DNA from: RUG12461 sp045661345
GTDB taxonomy: Bacteria > Bacillota > Clostridia > Lachnospirales > Lachnospiraceae
Length of the DNA stretch: 64,000 bases
Reading direction: 5' to 3'
NCBI GenBank assembly: GCA_045661345.1
Contig: JAZRFM010000027.1
Span: 124,001-188,000 of the forward strand
The notes below the pieces were generated by a model. It saw only the letters and a list, made by a program, of their open reading frames with translations. It was not told the DNA's origin and searched no databases. How positions within the stretch are numbered: position 1 is the first letter of the stretch; every line of letters starts with the position of its first letter. A program made the position numbers and the translations under genes. Below are positions 52,434 through 61,046 of this stretch, piece after piece.

Positions 52434-53705
52434 TCAGTCATTTCTGCTTCCGAAGGTCACTTCGGCAGAGTGCTCGATATATTTCCCGTTATCCGCGCGC
52501 ATAAAGGTAATCACGGCGGTGTCTCCGGCCGCATAATAGCTCATGGTGCGGGATAAATTCTCCTGGGTTGTGATATCGTTGTCATCAATGGCGATCATGA
52601 TGTCTCCGGTTTGCAGACCCGCCTGATCCGCGGCGGAGCCCTCCACCACCTGCGCGAGGTAGATCCCAAGCGGCATCTGATAACGCTCGGCATCCTCCGT
52701 GGATACTTCGATCCCCTGAATCCCGAGAAACGCCGCCCGCTCCGCCGGCACGATTTCATGGGCTATGATCTGCCGGATCACAGGCATCGCCGTCGCCATG
52801 GGGATCGCATAGCCGATTCCCTCCACATCGGTGCTCATATATTTGATCTCGTTGATTCCCACCACTTCGCCCCGTTCGTTCAAAAGGGCGCCGCCGGAAT
52901 TGCCCGGGTTGATGGCTGCATCTGTCTGGATGCAATGATTCATGATGGAAATGCCGGTCTGGCTGTCGGTCGCCGTCACTTCGCGATCCAGCGCGCTGAT
53001 CACGCCCTTGGTGATGGACTGTCCGTAACCGAGGGCATTGCCGATGGCGATGGCGGGATCTCCCACACGGAGCGCCGTGCTGTCCCCGATGGAGGCGACC
53101 CTGATGGTCTGCAGGGTTTCGGGATCAATCTCAGACAGGGGCACTTCCACCACCGCAAGATCCCGGGAGGTGTCAGACCCGCGCAGGTTTCCCTCCGCAT
53201 CCGTCTCATCCACAAACTGCACCACCAGTGTGTCCGCACCCTCCGCCACATGGGCATTTGTCACGATATAGAGATTCTCTTCATCCTGTTCCACGATAAT
53301 GCCGGAACCGGCACTCTTGCTGTCATAGGTGCCTCGCTCGCCCCAGATGGTACTGTATTCCACCGTGCTCATGGTCGTGATCGCCACAATGGCGGGCATG
53401 ACCTCTTCGACAAGATCCGCGTCGCTCTTTCCGAGCGAGCCGACCGCTGCCACCGGTGTCTCCGGAACGGCTGCAGCAGGATTTTCCTCCTCCCGGTTCC
53501 CCTCTGTCTGAGGCTGCTCTCCGGTTTCCCCCGGCTCCGCTGTTTCCAGGTCTTCTAAAGCCCCGGTCTCATGAATCACAAAGGGTGTGATATCAAACTG
53601 TTCCCCCAGAAAATAGGTCACACCGCCAAAGGTGCAAGCCGCCACGATCCCGAATACCAGGGCGATGGCAAAGGTTTTCAGCAAGGTCTTTCCAAACTTT
53701 TTCAT
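52434..53705 (-). CDS. HtrA/DegP-like membrane serine protease with PDZ domain
   Basis: 423 residues: short cytoplasmic end, membrane anchor (about 10-34), an acidic low-complexity linker (about 45-90), a trypsin-like domain with His 152 (VTNAHV), Asp 182 (SRDLAVV) and Ser 270 (NPGNSGGAL), and one PDZ domain (about 330-415, with GLQTGDIMIAIDDNDI). It acts on misfolded or surface proteins outside the membrane. Its ATG overlaps the glmS stop by four bases, an unusual coupling of envelope quality control to amino-sugar supply. Confidence 0.95.
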   Translation of the reverse strand: MKKFGKTLLKTFAIALVFGIVAACTFGGVTYFLGEQFDITPFVIHETGALEDLETAEPGETGEQPQTEGNREEENPAAAVPETPVAAVGSLGKSDADLVEEVMPAIVAITTMSTVEYSTIWGERGTYDSKSAGSGIIVEQDEENLYIVTNAHVAEGADTLVVQFVDETDAEGNLRGSDTSRDLAVVEVPLSEIDPETLQTIRVASIGDSTALRVGDPAIAIGNALGYGQSITKGVISALDREVTATDSQTGISIMNHCIQTDAAINPGNSGGALLNERGEVVGINEIKYMSTDVEGIGYAIPMATAMPVIRQIIAHEIVPAERAAFLGIQGIEVSTEDAERYQMPLGIYLAQVVEGSAADQAGLQTGDIMIAIDDNDITTQENLSRTMSYYAAGDTAVITFMRADNGKYIEHSAEVTFGSRND

Positions 53706-55534
53706 TCCACAGTTACCGATTTTGCGAGATTCCGCGGTTTATCCACGTCGCATCCTTTTCCGACAGACACATAGTAAGCAAACAGCTGCAAGGGCACAAT
53801 CGCGAGAGAATCCGCAAAATACGGATTCGTCTGCGGAATATAAATCACATAATCCGCTGCCTTTTCAATCTCGGTATTCCCTTCATTGGTCACGGCAAGC
53901 ACAAAGGCCCCCCGTGTCTTGACCTCCACCATGTTGCTCAGGGTTTTCTTAAAAAGCCTGTCCTGGGTCGCAATAGCCGCCACCAGAGTCCCGTCCTCAA
54001 TCAGGGAGATCGTGCCGTGCTTCAATTCCCCGGCCGCGTAGGCCTCCGAATGAATGTAGGAGATCTCTTTCAGCTTCAGGGAGCCCTCCATGGCAATGGC
54101 ATAGTCAATGCCGCGTCCGATGAAAAAGATTTCCCTGGCCGCCACATAACGGTTCGCAAATTTCTGGATCCGCTCCTTATTGTTGAGAAGCAGCTCGATC
54201 TGATCCGGCAGACGCTTCAGGTCACGGATCATCCCGTTAATCTCTTCCTTTGTGACCGTCCCTCTGACCTCCGCGAATTTCATCGCCAGGAGGTAAAGTG
54301 CGATCAGCTGTGCGCTGTAAGCCTTTGTCGTCGCCACGGCGATCTCCGGACCCGCCCAGGTATACATGACTTTGTCCGCCTCCCTTGCGATGGAGCTGCC
54401 GACCACGTTCACGATGCCAAGGGTCATGATCCCTCTTTCCTTTGCTTCCCTGAGGGCCGCCAGCGAATCCATGGTCTCCCCGGACTGGCTGATAATAATC
54501 ACCAGATCATTTTGATTCAGCAGGGGATCCCGATACCGAAACTCCGATGCCAGATCCACCTCCACCGGGATCCTTGCCATTCCCTCGATCACGTATTTTC
54601 CGGTCACGCCGGTATGATAAGCGGAGCCGCAGGCCACGATGTGCACACGCTCCACCGCCCTGATTTCCTCCTCCGTCATGCCGAGCTCTTCGATGATGAT
54701 CTCCCCGTCCTTCACTCGAGGCGTCAGGGTATCCCGCACGGTCTTCGGCTGCTCATACATCTCCTTCAGCATGAAATGCTCATAGCCGCCTTTTTCCGCC
54801 GCACTCTCATCCCAGTCAATGTAGCGGGACTCCTTCTCCACCGGATCCCCGTCCACGTTATAAAAATCGATCTTCTCTCCGGTCAGTACCGCGATCTCGC
54901 CGTTTTCGATAAAATACACATCCCGGGTATACTTCAGCACAGCCGGTACATCGGAGGCAATGAGGTTCCCGTCCTTTCCCTTTCCAACGATGAGCGGTGA
55001 GTCATTACGCGCCGCATAAACACAGTCCGGCTGATCCGCAAAAATGATCCCCAGGGCATAAGCGCCCTCCACACGGTGAATGACCTTGACGATAGCCGTC
55101 AGGGGATCCTGATACTTTTTGTAATAATAGTCCAGATAATGTGCGACAACCTCGGTATCCGTCTCGGAGCAGAACCGGTACCCTTTTTCCGTCAGGGTAG
55201 TGCGCAGCTTCAGGTAGTTTTCAATAATGCCGTTATGCACCACGGCAATGGTACGATCCGTATTAAAATGCGGATGGGCGTTACTGTCGCTCGGTTCTCC
55301 GTGGGTCGCCCACCGGGTATGACCGATTCCGATGGTCCCCGGCATCGTCCCGCCGTCATGTGTCAGCTCGGACAGCACTTTCAGGCGGCCCGTGGCTTTC
55401 TCAATCCTGATTTCCGTCCCGTCGTAAACCGCCATGCCGGCAGAATCATACCCCCGGTATTCCAGCTTGGAAAGTCCGTCCAGAAGGATCGGTGCTGCCT
55501 GACTTTTTCCTACATAACCTACAATCCCACACAT
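53702..55534 (-). CDS. glmS: Glutamine-fructose-6-phosphate transaminase (isomerizing)
   Basis: Makes glucosamine-6-phosphate for peptidoglycan and surface glycans. 610 residues, full length: N-terminal glutaminase with nucleophile Cys 2 (MCGIVGYVGK), TRWATHGEPSDSNAHPH, then two SIS sugar-isomerase domains (about 285-420 and 455-595; SQSGETMDSL, CGSAYHTG) and the C-terminal KSVTVE ending. The leader is only 73 bases and is taken up by the terminator of the LCP gene, so no glmS ribozyme fits. The ATG follows AAAGGA. Confidence 0.97.
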   Translation of the reverse strand: MCGIVGYVGKSQAAPILLDGLSKLEYRGYDSAGMAVYDGTEIRIEKATGRLKVLSELTHDGGTMPGTIGIGHTRWATHGEPSDSNAHPHFNTDRTIAVVHNGIIENYLKLRTTLTEKGYRFCSETDTEVVAHYLDYYYKKYQDPLTAIVKVIHRVEGAYALGIIFADQPDCVYAARNDSPLIVGKGKDGNLIASDVPAVLKYTRDVYFIENGEIAVLTGEKIDFYNVDGDPVEKESRYIDWDESAAEKGGYEHFMLKEMYEQPKTVRDTLTPRVKDGEIIIEELGMTEEEIRAVERVHIVACGSAYHTGVTGKYVIEGMARIPVEVDLASEFRYRDPLLNQNDLVIIISQSGETMDSLAALREAKERGIMTLGIVNVVGSSIAREADKVMYTWAGPEIAVATTKAYSAQLIALYLLAMKFAEVRGTVTKEEINGMIRDLKRLPDQIELLLNNKERIQKFANRYVAAREIFFIGRGIDYAIAMEGSLKLKEISYIHSEAYAAGELKHGTISLIEDGTLVAAIATQDRLFKKTLSNMVEVKTRGAFVLAVTNEGNTEIEKAADYVIYIPQTNPYFADSLAIVPLQLFAYYVSVGKGCDVDKPRNLAKSVTVE

Positions 55535-55557
55535 ATGATTATCCTTTCATGGTAAAG

Positions 55558-55589
55558 GAAACACTGACCCCCTCCGGAATCAGTGTTTC
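55558..55589 (-). terminator. Terminator-like hairpin between the LCP gene and glmS
   Basis: Minus-strand hairpin with perfect 10-bp arms GAAACACTGA/TCAGTGTTTC and a GC-rich loop, followed by a weak CTTTA run. It begins 16 bases after the LCP gene stop. Partial read-through into glmS is possible. Confidence 0.65.
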
Positions 55590-55607
55590 TGCATTCACAC
55601 ACCCAAC

Positions 55608-57014
55608 TTACTCTGCGGCAGGCTCCGCTGCCGGATCTGCTGCGGCTGCATCCGCGCCGGGAACCACGCTGCCGTACAACCGGTCATCCGCATCATCTCT
55701 CGTATACCCCGACTTATTCGTGATCTCTTTGGAGATCGACACCACCGTATCCGTCGGCTCATAGGCCGTATCCTGATACAGGAATTCATGCAGATGCTTC
55801 ACATTATCCACCAGATCACAGGGGATCACGCAGCTTCCCGACTTCCCGACGCTCTTGGTATTCTTATAGAACGGGAATCCTGCCGAATCCACCAGCTCAT
55901 AGCTCGAAAACTGTGATGCCATGGTCAAAAGCTGCATATTGCTATAGCTCGTCGCAATCTCCCCGAAAACGGTATTGATAATCTTCACCAGCGTCTCCGG
56001 ATCCGATTCCTTCGCCTTTGCAATGATCTGGCTGATCACTTCCCGCTGGCGCTCCGAACGACGGTAATCATCTCCCGACGTATATCTGACACGGCAATAA
56101 GCCACCGCCGTCACACCCGAGCAGTTCTGTGTGCCCGCAACCAGATTATAATCCGGTTTCTGCTTGGCAGCCTCCGCCACGGTCTCCAGGTAGTTTTCCG
56201 ACTGCTCATAGATCGGATTCCCGGCTTCATCCACGCCGACCCGGTGGGTACCGCACATGGCCTCCAGCTCTTCCTGTGTGATCGTCAGCGTAATACCGTT
56301 CAGCAGATCGATAATATCCACCATGGCATTGAAATCCACCGTAATATAATCGGTGATATCCAGATCCAGGTTATTATCCAGCATGGAGATCGCCTGCTGC
56401 GGACCTCCCTCCTGATAAGCCGCGTTACACTTCGTATAAACACCGTCCCCGATATTCAGATACGTATCACGATACACCGAGCACAGCCGCACTTCTTTCG
56501 TGTCATTATTGATACAGGCCACAATAATCGTATCGGTCCTACCATTGCTGAAATTCCCGGCATCGTGATTATCAATGCCAAACAGTGCTATCGTCGTATA
56601 CCCGTCCAGCAGCTCCTTCGTCTCGGAATCCAGCTCATTAATATCCAGATCCCCGATCTTGATGCTTTCGTGGGTGATCTTACCGAATCCGATCTTGGTA
56701 TATGCCACCAGAACCAGCAACAGGAGCGAAAGCACAATCATCTCAACCACGAAGATCGCTATCTTTTTCCTGCGCTTCTTCTGCGGCGTCTTCTTCCTGC
56801 CGGATGGTCTCTGCCCCTGCGGTCTTACCTGCTCCGGCCTTCTCGGCTGACCGTTTCTGCTTTGCGGATTTCCCCCGCGATGCTGGGGGTTGCCGGATGG
56901 TCTGCCATGATACTGCGCCGAACTGCTGTGTCTTTGCCCATTCGACGTTCTATTCGAACCGTTCTGTGGATGCCCTCCCCTGGGGGGCGTCTTCCGCGGT
57001 GGTTGATTTGCCAT
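55608..57014 (-). CDS. LytR-CpsA-Psr family protein, glycan-to-wall ligase
   Basis: 468 residues. The first 80 are basic, Pro/Gly/Asn/Gln-rich and cytoplasmic; a membrane segment lies at about 84-106; the LCP domain follows (about 135-400) with ALFGIDNHD, GRTDTIIVACIN, VRLCSVYRDTYLNI and the Arg pair region DYRRSERQREVI; a Pro/Ala/Asp-rich tail ends it. The family moves undecaprenyl-linked polymers onto peptidoglycan, so this is the likely attachment enzyme for the cluster's glycan. Upstream lies a 656-base gap filled by the composite repeat element. Confidence 0.95.
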   Translation of the reverse strand: MANQPPRKTPPRGGHPQNGSNRTSNGQRHSSSAQYHGRPSGNPQHRGGNPQSRNGQPRRPEQVRPQGQRPSGRKKTPQKKRRKKIAIFVVEMIVLSLLLLVLVAYTKIGFGKITHESIKIGDLDINELDSETKELLDGYTTIALFGIDNHDAGNFSNGRTDTIIVACINNDTKEVRLCSVYRDTYLNIGDGVYTKCNAAYQEGGPQQAISMLDNNLDLDITDYITVDFNAMVDIIDLLNGITLTITQEELEAMCGTHRVGVDEAGNPIYEQSENYLETVAEAAKQKPDYNLVAGTQNCSGVTAVAYCRVRYTSGDDYRRSERQREVISQIIAKAKESDPETLVKIINTVFGEIATSYSNMQLLTMASQFSSYELVDSAGFPFYKNTKSVGKSGSCVIPCDLVDNVKHLHEFLYQDTAYEPTDTVVSISKEITNKSGYTRDDADDRLYGSVVPGADAAAADPAAEPAAE

Positions 57015-57071
57015 GTTGTTCCTCTTCTATCTACCTCTGTAAACGATAGTTTAACTTCCCCTGCCCCAGAC

Positions 57072-57309
57072 GATTGCCCGCCACGTGTCGCCAGCCCAAC
57101 GGTCTGCAATGCTCGCTCGATGTGCTTCTAATCAGATTTGCCAAGTTATCGACCGTTCCCGCAACCGCTCGCAACCTGCCATCCATGGCAGATGCTCGCT
57201 CTCGCACACGTCCTGTGTGCTCGTTGCGAGGCATTGAGAAATCTGATAAGAATCACATTCTCGCTCACAAGGCAGACACTTATGTGCTTGCGACACGCGG
57301 CGGGCAATC
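57072..57309 (-). repeat. Family A structured inverted-repeat element, copy 2
   Basis: Outer arms 57072-57091 and 57290-57309 pair at 19 of 20 positions. Inner arms 57120-57139 and 57239-57258 pair at 18 of 20. The centre forms the same stem and two hairpins as copy 1. Bases 57159-57270 are the exact reverse complement of 24356-24467 (112 bases), and a further 29-base block (TTGGCAAATCTG...) is shared after a variable 13-14 bases. Confidence 0.92.
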
Positions 57310-57374
57310 TGTCTGTGAACGCGTAACAGTGATTCTCCCGCCGTACAACCGTTTCGATCCGGCATGGCAGGTTG

Positions 57375-57578
57375 CATGAAAATGTAAGCGAACAGTTCAT
57401 GAGGGGCTTGGATTCTCTTAGCATTTGCTTCTGTGTCAGTAAGCCTGAGCCATGGAAGGCGAAGGCAGGTTCCTCCACGCCCGGATGGCGTGTAGGAACC
57501 GGTTGCGTACGGTTGAAACCATCTGGCGCAAATGCTTAGAGAAGCCAGGTCCCGAAATGAGTGAGCGTCATTTTCATA
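57375..57578 (+). repeat. Family B structured inverted-repeat element, copy 2
   Basis: Arms 57375-57428 and 57528-57578 are inverted copies with several mismatches; both contain ATGAAAATG and GG.TTCTCT.AGCATTTGC. A central hairpin with GGTTCCT..CACGCC arms lies at about 57468-57499. Each arm matches one arm of the 46-kb element, in the opposite order, so the two copies are inverted relative to each other. Confidence 0.88.
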
Positions 57579-57670
57579 CAGCCTGACATGCCGGGAGGGC
57601 ACAGGGAGCCCGGCGGGGGTCAGGGGCGTAAACTACCGCTTTAGCGTGACCATGATACACAAGGTTCATT

Positions 57671-58390
57671 TTACGATAAAGGGGCGTTTCTGTCAAACCG
57701 CAGGAGTTCCCTGATCAGGACGATACGGTTTTTGATCATCACGGGAACGGAGTTGTGGGAGAAGTCGGAATTTGCCTCGTTATGGCGGCGATAGGACAGG
57801 AGTGGGTCAGGCAGCAGACAGGTGCCGCGGTGATAGCGGTCGCACTGCATACCGATCCACTGGTCGTGCATCTGGATCGTGCGGGGAATCGGGAGAAAGT
57901 CGTTACGCAAAGATGCGCGGAAGGCCAGGCAGCAGCCGATGTAGCGGTTCTTTACGAGGCTTGCGAAAAAGCCGCTTTTGCAGCCCCGAAAGGCAAAAAA
58001 GGACGGATAGAGTACTTCCGTCAGGTCTTCGTTCATCACGACAGCGTCATGCATGACCAGGGAGGCGCCTGTCCGGTCGAAGGCATCCATGACTTTTTTT
58101 ACCTTGTCTTCATGCCAGACGTCATCCTGGTCGGAAAGGAAGATCACGTCTCCGCGGCAGGATCTGATCACGTGCTCATAGTTTGCGATGATGCCCTGAC
58201 GGGGGCCGTCCATCAGACGGATACGGGGGTCTTTGTTTGCGGCATCCTGCAGGATCGGTAAGGTCCCGTCGTCAGAACCGTCGTCGGAAATGACAAGCTC
58301 GTCCGTCCCGTCCAGCTGCATCAGGATGGAGTCCAGCTGTGGACGCAAATACCGTTCTCCGTTCATCGTTGTCATGGCAACCGATTTCAT
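57671..58390 (-). CDS. GT2 glycosyltransferase, rhamnosyltransferase-like
   Basis: 239 residues. GT-A domain with VAMTTMNGERYLRPQLDSI, VISDDGSDDGT and the metal-binding FLSDQDDVWHEDKV (about 84-97), the same pattern as the transferase at 49512-50411. Shorter than most of the family because the C-terminal helical part is brief (ends RNAPLS). It follows the Cps2T-like gene by 29 bases and is the last gene before the composite repeat. It probably adds a deoxyhexose or related sugar to the repeat unit. Confidence 0.88.
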   Translation of the reverse strand: MKSVAMTTMNGERYLRPQLDSILMQLDGTDELVISDDGSDDGTLPILQDAANKDPRIRLMDGPRQGIIANYEHVIRSCRGDVIFLSDQDDVWHEDKVKKVMDAFDRTGASLVMHDAVVMNEDLTEVLYPSFFAFRGCKSGFFASLVKNRYIGCCLAFRASLRNDFLPIPRTIQMHDQWIGMQCDRYHRGTCLLPDPLLSYRRHNEANSDFSHNSVPVMIKNRIVLIRELLRFDRNAPLS

Positions 58391-58419
58391 CCTGCACTCT
58401 GCTCCCCGTTTTTACTGCT

Positions 58420-59577
58420 TCATTGCAAAAACTGTTCTTCATAGCCCTCTATGATACGATCCCAGGTGTAGGCTTCACGAATCCGGTTTTTTGCACGGCA
58501 TCCGAAGGCTTTCTTCTGGGGCATGGACAGCTTCACCGCGAAGGCAAGCTGTTTTGCGAGGCTCCCTTCCTCCTTCGTCCAGTAAAGGGCTGCCTCCTCT
58601 CCCACCTCCCGGTTGAAGGGCACATCCAGCAGGAGATTCACATCCGTACAGGCCAGTGCTTCCAGAAGCGACGGATTGGTGCCGCCGACCTCATGCCCGT
58701 GGAGATAGGCTGCTGCACCCTTACGGATCTCCGTCAGCAAAGCAGCATCATACACCGTCCCAGCAAAACAGATCTGCGGATTCGATTCGATGGAATAATC
58801 CTGCTGCAGCCTTTCATAGAGCTTATTTTTTTCAACATTACAGATCAAAACCAGAGGAATCGAAAGGGAGGCTTTCAGATACTCCCGGATCATGGTCTCG
58901 TAGTTGTTTTCCGGCACAAAGCGTCCGACCACCAGGGCATAGGCACCCTCTTTCAGATGATGCGACAAGCACCACTGTGCATAGGCTTCCTTTGCGGCAG
59001 GATCCACCGCATCCCCCGGCAGATCGGCACCGTAGGAAATATAACAGGTCCGGGGGGATGCGGCCGCGTATTCCGTCCGGATATACCGCTCCATTTCCCT
59101 GGAATCGCAGATCAGAAGATCCGCCTCCTTCACCATCCGTCCCTCCGAATATTTCCAGTATTTTTGGATGAACCCATTCCATTTGGAGCGCATCCATTCA
59201 TGCCCGTCCGGATTCACAAAGACGCGGACGCCGAGACGGCGGGCTTTTTTCATCAGCTGACCGAAGAAAATCCCGATCCTGCAGGCCAGAATCAAAATGA
59301 CCGCATCCCTGACATTATTTTTTTCAATCTCGGAAAGGGCATACAGAAACGCCTTTCGATCATAAAGCACTGCTTTCGCAGGCCCGATCTCAGGCACAGA
59401 CAGGTGGAAACAGTCCACCCCGAGATACTCGACTTTTCGATCCTGATCGGAGAGACAGGCCACGTGATAGATGAGCTCCGGTGATTTTCTTTTTGTCGTC
59501 AGGCGTTCCGCAAATGTCTCAAATCCCCCGTAGTTCGCCGGAATCCCCTTGCTTCCGATGAGATACACATGCCGCAT
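58420..59577 (-). CDS. Glycosyltransferase with DUF1972, Cps2T/WchF-like
   Basis: 385 residues of GT-B fold. The N-terminal domain begins HVYLIGSKGIPANYGGFETF, diagnostic of the DUF1972 rhamnosyltransferase group that acts second in many capsule pathways, after the initiating sugar-phosphate transferase. The C-terminal GT4-like half has VVGRFVPENNYETMI and EVGGTNPSLLEALAC. It starts six bases after the initiating transferase gene, which supports that order of action. The exact sugar (often beta-1,4-L-rhamnose) is inference. Confidence 0.92.
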   Translation of the reverse strand: MRHVYLIGSKGIPANYGGFETFAERLTTKRKSPELIYHVACLSDQDRKVEYLGVDCFHLSVPEIGPAKAVLYDRKAFLYALSEIEKNNVRDAVILILACRIGIFFGQLMKKARRLGVRVFVNPDGHEWMRSKWNGFIQKYWKYSEGRMVKEADLLICDSREMERYIRTEYAAASPRTCYISYGADLPGDAVDPAAKEAYAQWCLSHHLKEGAYALVVGRFVPENNYETMIREYLKASLSIPLVLICNVEKNKLYERLQQDYSIESNPQICFAGTVYDAALLTEIRKGAAAYLHGHEVGGTNPSLLEALACTDVNLLLDVPFNREVGEEAALYWTKEEGSLAKQLAFAVKLSMPQKKAFGCRAKNRIREAYTWDRIIEGYEEQFLQ

Positions 59578-59583
59578 GGTTTC

Positions 59584-60993
59584 TTACTTCGCCCCCCTGG
59601 CCGCCAATACCACCTGCACCGTCTTGAACAGGATCTTCAGATCCAGTCCCAGATTCCAATGGGAAATATAATAGGTATCGAGGGCCACGATCTCCTCAAA
59701 TTCCTTCACGTTGCTCCTGCCGTTCACCTGCCACATCCCCGTGATCCCGGGCTTGAAGCCGAGCCTTGCCTTGTGCCAGTACTCGTACTGCGCAAACTCG
59801 TCCTCTGTCGGCGGACGGGTTCCCACGAGGCTCATGTCGCCCTTCAGCACATTCCAGAACTGGGGAAACTCATCGAGAGAGTATTTTCGCATTTTCTTTC
59901 CCACCGGAAACACCCGGGGATCATCCTGGAGCTTGAACATGATCTCGTCCATCTCGTTTTGGGACATGAGCTCCTGTTTACGCTTCTCCGCGTCCGGATA
60001 CATGGAGCGGAATTTGTACATCTGAAAGCGCCGGCCGTTTTTCCCGATTCTGGTCTGTTTGAAAAAGACCGGTCCCGGCGACTGTTTCTTGATCCGGGGC
60101 CCGTAGATCAAAAACAGAATCCCGCAGATCGCAAGGCCGACGACGCCGCCGACGATATCCATGAGGCGTTTTACGATCAGCTCAAAGGGGCGGGCAATCC
60201 GCATGGAGCTCGTCATCACCATAAAGCTGCCAAAGGGCTCGATCACGCGGTTGGGCAGGAGTTTGGACTCATGCGCCAGATTGTAATGCACCGTGACGCC
60301 CATCTCCAGCAGCCTGTCGGAAAGCGCCTCGCTGCTCTCGATGGTGTTGCCGTTGATAAATACCTCATCCACCACATTGGTTTTCAGATATTCGTAAAAA
60401 TCAGCGGTATTGGCCACCACGGGGATCCCCTGAATCTTTTCCCCCTCCCGGTTCGCATCGATCACCACGATCCCGTCGATGGTGAACTCGGTGTATTCCA
60501 TCTTTTTCAGGTCGCTGACGCATTCCTGCAAAAGCGCATCCGTGGTGACAACGATCATCACGCTCCGGTTCTTGTCGTTTAAGATCCGGCGGCGCACCTG
60601 TTTTTTCAGGATCAGGCGGCTGACAAACACAAGGATGATGGAAATGCCCCAGTAGGCGAAGAAGATCTGTCTGGAAAAGAGGAATGACCGCTGGATCGCG
60701 AACATATAAACGATCAGTCCGAGAAATACGATCGTACAGTGAATGATCGCCGCTTTCAGCTCCTGATAGCGGTTGCGCCGGAGAATGTTTTTGTAGGGCT
60801 CCGAGAAAAACACAACGGCAATGTCCAGCAGGATCAGAATGAGCCCCATCCGGAAATATTCTCCGAAGAGATAGACGTCAAAAAGACCGATCCGGATCAC
60901 ATAAGCGATCAGATAGGCCGCCAGCATGCAGACAATATCCAGAATTGTAAAGTCCAGGTGCTTGACCCAGCTCCTGCGCTCTTTTTTATACAT
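59584..60993 (-). CDS. Polyprenyl-phosphate hexose-1-phosphate transferase (initiating enzyme)
   Basis: 469 residues. Four to five N-terminal membrane segments (within about 14-125), a CoA-binding-like middle region (about 140-250) and a C-terminal bacterial sugar transferase domain (about 270-465) with KRLMDIVGG, GPVFFKQTRIGKNGR, YKFRSMYPDAE, SLVGTRPPTEDEF and KPGITGMWQVNGRS. It moves a hexose-1-phosphate from a UDP-sugar to undecaprenyl phosphate at the inner face of the membrane and starts repeat-unit assembly. Glucose or galactose cannot be told apart by eye. Confidence 0.95.
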   Translation of the reverse strand: MYKKERRSWVKHLDFTILDIVCMLAAYLIAYVIRIGLFDVYLFGEYFRMGLILILLDIAVVFFSEPYKNILRRNRYQELKAAIIHCTIVFLGLIVYMFAIQRSFLFSRQIFFAYWGISIILVFVSRLILKKQVRRRILNDKNRSVMIVVTTDALLQECVSDLKKMEYTEFTIDGIVVIDANREGEKIQGIPVVANTADFYEYLKTNVVDEVFINGNTIESSEALSDRLLEMGVTVHYNLAHESKLLPNRVIEPFGSFMVMTSSMRIARPFELIVKRLMDIVGGVVGLAICGILFLIYGPRIKKQSPGPVFFKQTRIGKNGRRFQMYKFRSMYPDAEKRKQELMSQNEMDEIMFKLQDDPRVFPVGKKMRKYSLDEFPQFWNVLKGDMSLVGTRPPTEDEFAQYEYWHKARLGFKPGITGMWQVNGRSNVKEFEEIVALDTYYISHWNLGLDLKILFKTVQVVLAARGAK

Positions 60994-61046
60994 AGCTTTC
61001 CGTCACGTTTTCTTACCCGTCAGGTTGTCCCGCCTGATTCTCAGGG

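Larger units (their letters stand above)
57044..57638. repeat. 595-bp composite element with terminal inverted repeats, holding A and B units
   Basis: Ends carry imperfect inverted repeats: CGATAGTTTAAC..CCCCTGCCCC (57044-57067) and, reversed, CGGTAGTTTACG..CCCCTGACCCC (57638-57616). Inside lie an A unit (57072-57309) and a B unit (57375-57578). The left end and bases 57596-57619 match the left flank of the 24-kb element. It fills most of the 656-base gap between two minus-strand genes. No transposase is present. Confidence 0.8.

Noticed and set aside
55535..55607. glmS ribozyme upstream of glmS
   Set aside because: Only 73 bases separate the genes, and most are a simple terminator-like hairpin; a ribozyme core needs far more sequence.
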